Virus record (IMG/VR): IMGVR_UViG_3300018423_000070
Coordinates: 1 to 23,003 of that record
Direction: 5' to 3' (one strand)
DNA: 23,003 nucleotides
Source: a virus
Within the stretch, counting starts at the first letter, position 1. Each line of letters begins with the position of its first letter. The position numbers were made by a program, and so were the translations under genes. This document shows positions 1 to 12,000 of the stretch, piece after piece. Under the pieces are notes generated by a model. That model was not told where the DNA came from, did not search any database, and worked only from the letters and a program-made list of their open reading frames with translations.

Positions 1-1
1 A

Positions 2-3000
2 ATTATTAAAGATCAATATAAGCGTCCTGGTTTAATAAATCATATTCCTGTAGATACTGGTGGAAATTTATTAAGTCCATTAGATAGTGGTTACGCTAAA
101 AACTTTGTTGCAGCACTTTCAAAAGCTACGTTTGTTTTTGGCGACGAAGCACCAGTTGAAACAGCCTGGAGAAAAAGTTCAGAATATCCATTTGCATTAA
201 TGAAATCATGGATACTAAACCAACCAACAAAAATAATTGGTTTAGGTTTTGATAGATTAAGAATAACACGTAATAATGCTAATCAACTAGTATATAGTGA
301 TACACAAAAAAGAATAACCTTAGAAGATTTAAAATTCCCTAATAACTCGACAGTGTCTGATGATACAAATAGAATATATACTTCGGGATTTGTTAATTTT
401 ATTGCAAATTATCTATCGAGTAATGTTTTATCTAATTATGAAGATTATCAAACAAATCTTAAAAGTGTAACTAATCAGATAGCATTTAAGGTTGGCGGTT
501 TTACAGACAAAACTAAATTTAATCTAATACTTGATAGTAGAACTCCTTTAAACCAAGGAAACGTTTTCATACCGCCAGAAAACTATCAAGTAACATTGCA
601 AACAAGTAGTCCTATTGATGTTGTTACATATAGTGGTGTTGTAATTGAAAAAGCAACTAGTGGATATATTATTAGAGGGTATGATATACCTAGTCCGTCT
701 TTTAGATATTATAAACATCAAGAAAATGAAAAAGATCCTCTAGTTAATGTAGGAGGAGTAAGTGCAGGATTCGTAGAATGGGATCAAAATAAACGTTATG
801 TTGTAGATACTATTGTAAAGTTTGAAGTAACTTATTATAGATGTACTACAGCACACACTAGTACCAGCATATTTGACCAAACTAAGTTTTCAAAACTTCC
901 TTCATTGCCAACCGAAGGCGGCAGATCTGCTATATTTAGAACTAAGTTTGATAAAGTATTTCCACAAGAGTTACCATACGGAACATTATTAAGAACTACA
1001 CAGGAAGTTGTTGACTTTATACTAGGATATAGTGAATACTTAATTGATTCAGGATTTGTTTTTAACAATCATAATCCTAATTTAGAAACTATTGAAAACT
1101 GGAAATTAAGTGCAAAAGAATTTATGTTCTGGACAACTCAAGCCTGGGATAGTGGAGCATTAATAACTCTTAGTCCAGGTGCACAGCGAATTGAATTTAA
1201 ATCAGAGTATGCAGTAGTAGACGATATATTTGATACTTTTTATGATTACGGGTTAGTAAAAGCAGACGGCACAAAACTAAGAAAAGAATTTTGTAATATT
1301 TTAAGAACCAATGATAATAGTTTTGTTCTTACTACAAAAAATACAGCAGACGGAATATATGCTGTAAAATTACCATTAGTTCAAAAAGAACATGCTATTG
1401 TACTTGATAATGAAACAGTATTTAAAGATGTTATATATGATTTAGCACCAGGATATAGACAAGAGCGTATTCGTGTACTAGGTTACAGAACTGCTGACTG
1501 GGCAGGCGGATATAACATTCCAGGATTTTTATATGATAATGCTACAGTAACAGAATGGCAATCTTGGAAAGATTATGCAATTGGCGAAACTGTTAAGTAT
1601 AAAGAGTTTTATTATACTGCTACTACTAAAATTACAGGTAGTGAAACATTTGTTAATAGCCAATGGTATAGACTAGACGAAAAACCAGAAAGCAGACTTA
1701 TTTCTAACATTGAATATAAAACTAATCAATTTGCTGATTTTTATGATTTAGATACTGATAACTTTGATATTAACCAACAAGAAATTGCACAACATTTAAT
1801 TGGCTACCAAAAAAGAGATTATCTAGCAAATATTATTAACGACGATGTTAGTCAATACAAGTTCTATCAAGGAATGATTGCTGATAAAGGCACTCGTAAT
1901 GTATTAACTAAATTGTTTGACGCACTTGGCGCAGCCGATAAGGAAAGTTTAGAGTTTTATGAAGAATGGGCTGTTAGAGTAGGCCAATATGGAGCAGCTG
2001 ACGGATTTGATGAAATTGAATTTTTGTTAGACGAAGAAAAGTTTAGATTAAGTCCGCAACCAATTCTACTAACTAATACTATTCCAGAGGATGTTACAGA
2101 TTTAATTTATAGACAAACTCCAAGTGATATTTACGTTTCGCCTGTTAATTATACAAGCAATCCTTTCCCAGTAAGATATACACCGGATACTCCTTTAAAA
2201 ACAGCTGGATTTGTTAGAGAAGATGATGTTCAATATACAGTGAAAACATTTGATGATATATTAACTTTGGATCATACAGTGTTAACTGAAGGTGATTATA
2301 TCTGGGTAACATTTGAAAAAGATTCTTGGAATGTTTATAGATATGTTGACACTCCTTGCAGAGTTACATCTCTTATTAGTACAGAAAGTAGCACATCTGT
2401 AGTTGTTGTTTTAGACAGATTAACTTCTGTTAAAGTTGGAGATATTATAGGTTTATATGAAACTGGAGAAGAAATTAACGGACTGTTTAAAGTAACAGAA
2501 GTTGCACTGAACAGAATAACTATTGAACTACCTGAAGATGTAACACTAAGCAATGAACTAACAGAACTCACAGGAATCCTAACAACGTTTGTTTCTAACA
2601 GAGTAGCAAATCTTGAAGAAGCAAATTCATATGCAGAAAACGACATAGGGTTTAACGAGTTACTATGGGTTGATAGCCAAACAACTGACGGTAATGGAAA
2701 ATGGGCAGTACTTAAAGCAGGTAACTCATTTAACTTTGACGAAGATTTAATAAATCCTACAAATTCAAATTACTCATTTGGTAAAAGTATATTTACTAAT
2801 GATGATAATACTTTAGTTGCAGTAGGTTCTCCTGAAGATGGAGATGGAAAAGTCTTTATATATGAAAGAGTGCAAGACGGCAGCACAGCTCACGGAACAC
2901 TACAATTTAAACAAGTTATAGAACCAACACTAAACTTTTCGTCAGGCGGAAGTAAGTTTGGAGAATCGGTTTCTATAAGTCCTGATGGTAAGTTCTTAGT

Positions 3001-6000
3001 TGTTGGAGCTCCAAATGCAAGCAATGTAAAAACAGCATATAAAGAAGAATTTAACTTTAATACAGATTATAAATTAGGTGCTATTGTACAACATAAAGGT
3101 AATTTGTTTAAATCAAGAAGAACAGTTAGAGGTAGATCCGATAATGTTGTTTTTGGTACATTTGGTAGTGCTAGTAGTTGGAGATCAGAATTACATAAAA
3201 TCTATAACTCCTATGACGATGTACCTTTAATTGCATTAGGAGACTCTCCGCTAAGAGATGTTTCAATCGATCATATATTAGTTAGAGCACCGGCTGCTGC
3301 GTTTGAAGGTAGTAATGTAGGTGATAGCGTATACTTTGATTGGAACGATATTAGTTACAATTACAATCCTATATCGGAAGTTGCTATAACAAATATTAAT
3401 TTGGCAAATCCTGTAGAAATTACAACAGCAACTGATCATGGATTTTCAGATGGTGACGAAGTAATATTTACTGATTTCCCAAATGACGGATTCTTATTTA
3501 GACCATTTACAGGTAATGACCTATTTGACAATAGTGATGTAAACGTTCCTTATGATACTATAAGACAATACGGTGTTAAAGGATTTGAAAACAAACGATA
3601 TTATGTTAAAGTTATAACTAGTCAGTTAGTTGAACTTTATAATAATGAAGAGCTTACTAATAGAGTTAACGGTAATCCAACATCTGGATTATTTACTGGT
3701 TCTTCAGATCCAACTAGATTTAACGGATACATAAGAAAAATTAATAAGATTTTTGATGATCTTTATTCTGATGTAATAAACAAATCTTTCTTAACAACAA
3801 CTGTTCATACAGTTAGAAGAAAAATTACAGATGTATTTTATGTTGTTGATCCTATAAACATTCCTAGTGTATCACAAGGAGATAGAGTTACTACAACAAC
3901 AGGTAATGCTGATGTAGTTTATGTCCGCAACGAATTAGGAAGATTAATTATCTATGCTAACAATAAAAACGGTATTTTCAGTGAAACTGGAGAATTGTTT
4001 ATTAATGACCAATTCCGAATTGGAACCTATACTAGACCATTGCATGATAGTGTAGATAGAAGTTCAGTCTTAGGCGGGTATTGGGAAATAGCGTTACCTA
4101 CACCTATTACACCTAAAGATTATCAAATAGTTGATGCACCACTAATTGAACCTGCTGATGGTCTAGTGTTAGTTGATGTTAAAAATAATAGTGCAACTGA
4201 TTTAGTTAACGGATATACCGAAAGTACAGCTAGATTACCTTATAAGAGCACTATTCAAAATGCCTTAGATGTTCCAGTTACAATTATTGCTGCTACAGGT
4301 CTACCGTTCCAAAAAGAAACAGACTTAATACGTGTACTAAGTCATAAAAGTCAAGGCGTTGGCGGCAGTGTTACAGAAATAGATGTATTAGATCATCGTT
4401 GGGTAGTTAGATTGCCTAAAAATGTTTCTGACAAAGCAACAACTGCGTTTTCTGATGCAACAAAACCAGATCCTTATGTTGGTGTTTGGTTAAACGATAT
4501 ACCCGGTGTTGACGGAACATTGCCAGACTTATCGGATAGAGGTTTTGGGACAGATCCTTACAGTATTATAAACGAAACAAGAGTTCCTTTAGATTTATGG
4601 GATGGATACATTGATTATGATGTATTTGCTGAAATTCCTTTAGTGCCTGGTGATGTTATTAGAGAAGGCATTTCTGGAGCAACAGCAGAAGTTGCATATG
4701 TTCAAAGAGATCTTGACAAGGGAAGAGTGTATGTTAAAAATGTATCAGGTACATTTAGTTTTGGTGATAGATACTTCCCGGGGTTAGCACCGACGTCTAT
4801 GTTCTTGTACAAGCAAGTCGGAGTACAACTTTCTAGATTTGGTACAACTGAATCAAGACAACTTGCCGACGACGATATAGGTAAACTAGCAGTATTTGGT
4901 CAATTTGATGAAAATGGAACTCCTATACCTAGAGAAATTCCACCTACACTGACATATGCTATTACATCTACTTCAGACGAAATTGCAGATTATGAAGTTA
5001 AATTTATTTCTGGAATAGAATATCATACTTGGGTTGAAGAGCGTAAACCAGGACTTCCACGTAATGCTATTGAACCAAGTACAGAAAATAATGACTGGTT
5101 TGAAGTTGATAATATTCCAATTAATGTGCAAAGAAATGCAAGCTCTTTTGTTAATGAAGGTGCATACTTTGTTTACGAATACAATACAGAAACATACAAT
5201 TATGATTTAGTAAATGGTTATATTTTACCTAACAGAGAATCTAACAGATTCCTTGCTAGACATGTTAAAATTATTCAAAACAATAATTTTTATAAAATTA
5301 TTATCAATTCTAATGAAACACATACTAACGATACAAAACAAGAAGTTAGTGCAGATGGTAGAGGTAGATTATATTTTGTTCTTAATGGAACAAGCGACTA
5401 TGGAACATTTAATTGGTCACTAGGAAGAGATCCAAACTTCAAAGGTGTTTATTCTAATACAAGCTCTTATTATCAAGATCAAATTGTTATCTATAATGAA
5501 GTATTTTATAAAGCATTAACAACAATGCAAGCTGAAGAGTTTGATAGTACTAAATGGAGAGTGTTAGGAGATCATATAGACTATGTTGGCTATTTGCCTA
5601 ATACTTCAGGAATTACTATTATTGGTGACGATTCTAGTATTTCAAATTTAGATACAACAGCATTTGGCGATCAATTTGATATAAGTGATAATGGCAGAGT
5701 ACTAGCAACTATTGCAAGATATGAAACTGGCGATAAGTTAATAATTTATAGACTAAAAGATATGCATTTTGAATTTGCAGCGGAGTTTGATGCCCCGGCA
5801 GATTCAAAGAATTTTGGTGATAGTATTGCAGTTTCTGATAATGGTAACTTGATTGTTGTTGGAGCATATAAATCAGATGATAATGAAGCATTCCAAGGAA
5901 AAGTATTTGTTTATAAAAATGTTTCCGGAGTATATCAACTACAGCAAACTTTACACAGTCCTAATGCAGAGCTAGTTGAAGGCTTTGGACTTAATTTAAG

Positions 6001-9000
6001 TTTTGACGGCAACCAATTAATAGTAGCAGGAGAAGCAAGTGATATTATACTCGATACAACATTTGATAGGTATTCAGAAAGAAATACAAATTCTTTAACA
6101 GAGTTTAATAGTAAGTTTGTAAATAATCCTAATAGTAATTTGTCAATTGGAGAAACTACATTTGACAATGGATTTACTACATATGTTAAAAAACTAAACG
6201 ATAGTGGTATAGTTTACTTGTATGAAAATGTAAATGATACTCTAGTATTTGGACAACGTTTAAAATATCCTGACTTCAGAGTTAAAGATTTTGGTAAGAA
6301 TATAGTTGTTAAAAACAATTCAATTTTAGTAGGTTTGCCAGGAAGTTTGGTACAAGATAACCTAGTTGGAAAAGTAGCAGTTTACAATAAGTTTAATGAA
6401 AGTAAAATTTGGGAAGTATTTAGAGAGCCAGTTGATCCAGCTGATATTTCAAAATTTAGAGGAAGTTTCTTATATGACACTAGTGAAAACAAAATGCTCA
6501 CTAGGCTTGACATATTAGATCCAATACAAGGAAAAATTCCCGGATTAGCAGAACAAGAACTATCTTATAAAACTTACTATGACCCAGCATCTTATAATAT
6601 AGGATATGCACATGATAAAGAACAATATGTTTCTTGGGGCAGTGAACATGTTGGTAAACTATGGTGGGATTTAAGTACAGTTAAGTATGTTGATTATCAT
6701 CAAGGTAGTATAACTTATGCACAAAATCATTGGAATACATTTGCTGAAGGTTCGTCAGTAGATATTTACGAATGGGTTGAATCAAATATTCTTCCTTCGG
6801 CTTGGGATAACTTAGCCGGTACAAATAGAGGTATTGCTTTAGGAATAAGTGGTGTTTCTAAATACGGAGATACTAGATATGTTGTAAAAGACATATACGA
6901 TTCTATCTCGCAATCATTTGTAGTAAAATATTATTTTTGGGCAAAAGGAACCACAATACTACCACAAGTAGAAGGAAGATCAAAAACTGGATTTGATGTA
7001 CAGAATATTATATTAGATCCTCAAGGACAGCAATTAAAATTTGTTACTATTTTAGGCGATAATAAATTTGTTCTTTATAATTCTAACGGTTATTTAAAAG
7101 ACAAAGACGTTGCAATAAATTTCCGTTATTGGACTATAGATAATCAAGATAATAACATCCATACAGAATATCAAATTATTACAGACGGATTTGAAACAAG
7201 CCGTCCTAAGAAAGTAATAGAAGATAAATGGTTTGATAGTTTAATAGGATCAGATAAATTCCATAGACCTGTTCCAGATCCTGCATTAAGTGTAAAGCAA
7301 AAATATGGAAATATGAATAGACCAAGACAAAGTTGGTTTGTTGATAGACAGGAAGCACTAAAGCAGTTTATTGAAAGAGTTAATAGAGTATTAGCAAAAG
7401 AGTTAGCTACAGATAATTTAAATCTTGCAAAGCTATTTGATGCAGAAAAAGCACCATCAACATTAACAGGATTATATGACACTGCTGTTGACACTGATGA
7501 AGAATTAAGATTTATTGGTACAGTACGTGCAGAACAAGCACAAATACAAGCAACTGTTGTTGACGGAGTTGTGACTAAGATAGATGTTATTAATAGAGGT
7601 AGAGGATACAAATATCCACCTAAGATTGAAATAACTGGAACTGGAGAAGGTTTAGAGCTAGTACCAGTATTAAACAATTTAGGCATGATTACAAGCGTTA
7701 CTATTGTAAATGGCGGGTCAAACTACACTAATGATATAACGCTTACTATAAGACCTCTTACTGCGCTTGTAAGAGCGGATAGTACTATAGGCGGTGCCTG
7801 GTCATTGTATGCTTGGAATAGCACTACAAGAACTTGGAATATAGTTCGTCAGCAATATTATAATGTTTCGCAATATTGGCAGTATAAAGATTGGTACGAA
7901 GATGGCTATTCTGAACTTACATCTGTTGATTTCTTAATAGATGACTATTACCAGTTAAACATTATTAATGATAGTATTGGTGATATTGTTAAAATATCAA
8001 ATGTTGGCGAAGGTGGATGGATTTTACTTGAAAAAATTGTTAACGTTGATACTCCTGATTACACTTCGGGATATAGAACTGTTGGTAGACAAAGAGGCAC
8101 AATAGAGTTTTTACCTACACTGTATACTCAAGAAGGCGGCGATACAGAACTTAGAAAGATACTTGAAACTATAAGAGATGACTTGTTTGTTGACGAACTA
8201 GCTTCTGAATATAATCAGTTATTCTTTGCAAGTTTACGCTATGTACATACTGAACAAAACTATGTAGATTGGGCATTTAAAACCAGTTTTATTAAAGCAA
8301 AACACAACGTTGGAGAGCTTATTGAGAAAACAACATTTAACAATGATAGTTTACCTAGCTTTGAAGCATATATTGAAGAAGTTAAACCTTACAAGACTAA
8401 AATTAGAGAATATTTGTCAGCATACGACAAAACTGACAACACTCAAAGTGTAATAACAGATTTTGAACTATCTCCGTTCTATGATCCAGAAATTGGAGAA
8501 ATTGTTTCTCCACAAGTACAAATTAATAACGGTGTGTTATCAGGAATAAACTTTGATGTTACTGTTTATCCACAAAAACACTGGATTGATAACTTTACAT
8601 ATTCGGTGCAAGAAATTATAATTGAAGACGGCGGATCAGGTTATGTTGAAGCACCTCAAATAGTAATTAGTGGAGGTGGCGGATCAGGAGCCAAAGCAAC
8701 AGCGTATATTGGTAGTGGTAGTATTCAGTCTATTGTAGTAACAAGTCCTGGCACAGGATACACTAGTGTTCCAAATATAACTGTAATTGGTACTGTAGCC
8801 GACGGCGGCTCACTTCCTAAAGTTTCGGTAGTACTTGGTAATAAAAAAGTAAGAAGTTTAACTTTACAACAAAAGTTTGATAGGGTTTCTCCTAATTATG
8901 AAATTTTTGTGTTAGAAGAAACTGAATCATTTGTAAGCAGTGGTACTGAGCTTGTGTTAAGACTAAAATACCCTATGGATCTTACTAGAGCAAATGTTAA

Positions 9001-12000
9001 AGTATTCTTTAATGGTACTGAAGCATTAAGTAGCGAATATACTTACAAAAATATAAACGTTTTCTCAAACGATAAAACACACATACATGCAAAAGGTACT
9101 ATTATACTAGAACAAGCAGCTCTTAACGGTGTTACTATAACTGTACAATATAATAAAGACATTAGTATGCTTACTGCTGCTGACAGAATTAGATTATTTT
9201 ATAATCCAGCAGAAGGACAACAAGGAAATGATCTTGGACAGCTAATGGACGGTGTTGACTATGGTGGTGTAGAAGTTAGATCATTTGAGTTTGGACAAGA
9301 TTTAGGTTGGGATACTAAAGAATGGTATACAACTTCTTGGGATTCATACGATACAAACTTTGATGACGAAACATTCTATTCAGATGGCAGCACAACTAAG
9401 TTTTCGTTAAGTAAACCTCTTGAAGATGGTGTTGAATACAATGTGTACATTAACGGTATACGCATTGATGATCCTAATTGGGATGGAAGTTCTAAAACTT
9501 ATCTTGCCGATGATGGAGTTACAGTACTTGCACTAGGAAATCCTAACGCAATAATGAGAACTATTACAACAGAAAGTTCAAATTATGAAGTTGTTAATGG
9601 CGAGTATATTGTAAGTATAGAAAACATAGAAGAATTTGAAGAATACTACACTACAAGTATTAATAATCCTCCTAAAGACCAAGTTATTGTTATTAGAAAA
9701 TCTACATCAGATGGAAGTTTCTTACCCGAAGGTGTTGGATTTGACTCAATAATACAAGGTGGTAATTTAGCATATGGAACTGCTACAGGTTTAGCAGCAG
9801 GTGATATTACACTTGACGGTGACGGATTTGTTACACCTACTACAAGCAAAGGTCCTGAAGAACTTATTCCAGGACAGTTACACGATACACTTGATTTAAA
9901 AGTTTATGATCGTGCAGCAGATGGCGGCAGTTTAATAAGCACTAGAAATTATACTGCTACTAGCGGACAAACTACTTTTGATTTAAGTATTTTACCACAT
10001 AATATAGATTCGTTATTTGTTAAAGTTAATGGTGTGCTAATGAGCTCCGAAGAGTATGAAATAAATTATTCTGACAAGGTTGTTACTTTAACAACGGCTC
10101 TATCACAAGGAGATAAAGTAAACATTTCTTCAATGGCAGGTAATGGTGAAAGAATTATTGATATAGACTCATTTACTGGGGACGGAACAACACAAATTTT
10201 TGTTTCTAGCGCACTTTATAATCCAAATCAGCAATATTATATTACTGTAGATGGTAAAAAAGCACAAGTTACTCTGTTTGAAGCCGACGAAACATACGGA
10301 GATTTACAAGGCTATACCGCAATGCAGTTTGTAGTTGCTCCTGAAGAAAATGCATTTATATATTACTCGTTATTTGACACTAACGAAGATGCTACAATAC
10401 AAAGATATAGCGAAGTCCTTGTAGATAGATTTATAGGCGACGGTAGTACAGTTGAATTTGAATTAACTCCAGAGCCGTCAACTAGACTTCCTTTAAGTCA
10501 TAACATTATTGTTAAGGTTGATAATAAAATTCTTTATCCAGGATATACACAACATTGGTATATTAGTACTTCTAGAGAATATGTGTTAGATAGATCACAA
10601 TATGCAACAGGTAGTTTAAGTCCTGATTCAGTTATAGTCTATCTAAACGGTGAAAAATTAGCATTATTACAAGACTATCGTTGGAACTATAGTGACTCTT
10701 CAGTAACATTGTTTGATAACGTTGGAGAAGTTGGCGATGATTTAGAAATTGTTATTCCAGAATCTGGCGAATATGACTTTAATAGAAATACTTTAATAAC
10801 TGTTCCAAATGCAATTGGTACATTTGAACCTGGGGAAACTGTTGAAATTGGAACAGGAGATAGTACTGTTTATACAGCAACAGTTAAATCTTATTCTACA
10901 GGATCAGGAAATCTTGTGTTAGTTGGCACAGTATCAGGACTTGTACAAGCAATTGATCTTGATGATACTATTCCTGTAAAAGGACTAACTAGCCAAGCAT
11001 CGGCTGATAATATTTCTGCAATAGAATTTATCGAAGCAGGAGATAGTTTAATTCTAAAAGATACTCCGGCTGAAAATGCTACTATAGATGTTTATAAATT
11101 TAACAAACACGATATACAAGATATACAAATGGAAACTAAAGTTAATGTAACTAGATCTACATTAACTGTTGGAACAGATGATTACTATGAATTTAATAGA
11201 TTAACTAGAGGTTTAGTACAACTAAGAGTTCCAGCTTTAGATATAGCATATGTGTGGGTATTGCTAAACGGAGAAATGTTAACATCAAGCGTAGATTATA
11301 GATTAGTTAAAATGGATAATTACGTACAAATAGATAGACCCGTTAAAGAAAATGATGTAATACAAGTTATTCATTTTGCAGCTGATAAAGCAACTGAAAA
11401 ATTTGGGTTTAGGATGTTTAAGGATATGTTAAACAGAACTCATTATAAGAGATTAAACAAAAATAATGTTTATATTCTTAGAGAGCCGTTACACATTACA
11501 GACGAAAAGATAACTTTGACAGATGCAACCGGAATAACACAGCCGAGTACGGAACTTAATATTCCTGGTGTGTTATTTGTTGAAGGTGAAAGAATTGAAT
11601 ACTTCAAAGTAGAAGATAATGTTCTATCACAGTTAAGGAGAGGAACACTAGGAACAGGTCCTAAAGATGTATACGAAGTTGGTACAGAATTAATGGATCA
11701 AAGTACTTCAGAGACTATTCCTTATAGAGATGAAATGGTGAGCTTAATTGCACTTGATGATGAATCAACGCAACTTACACTTGATTGGATACCTACAAAA
11801 GGTGTTGACGAATTTGAAATTTTTGTTGCAGGTAGAAGATTACGCAAAAATTCAATATCAGCTTACCAGTTCCAAGAAATAGATAGCGAAGGTAACTTAA
11901 TAACAAACATTATTGATGCTGATAGTCCAGAAGGTGATATTACATTAGAGCCAGAATTTACACTATCAATTGAAAATAATACTGCTATAGTTACTCTTGC

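Noticed and set aside
200-202. ATG at 200 as the start of the giant gene
   Set aside because: The same frame is open back to base 2 with structured protein (including FGDEAPVETAWRKSSEYPFA) and there is no ribosome site before this ATG.
7171-7686. A 171-residue open frame on the minus strand inside the giant gene
   Set aside because: It is low-complexity Ser/Leu/Val translation antisense to a well-conserved-looking coding stretch, without a ribosome site; a shadow of the AT-rich plus-strand gene.
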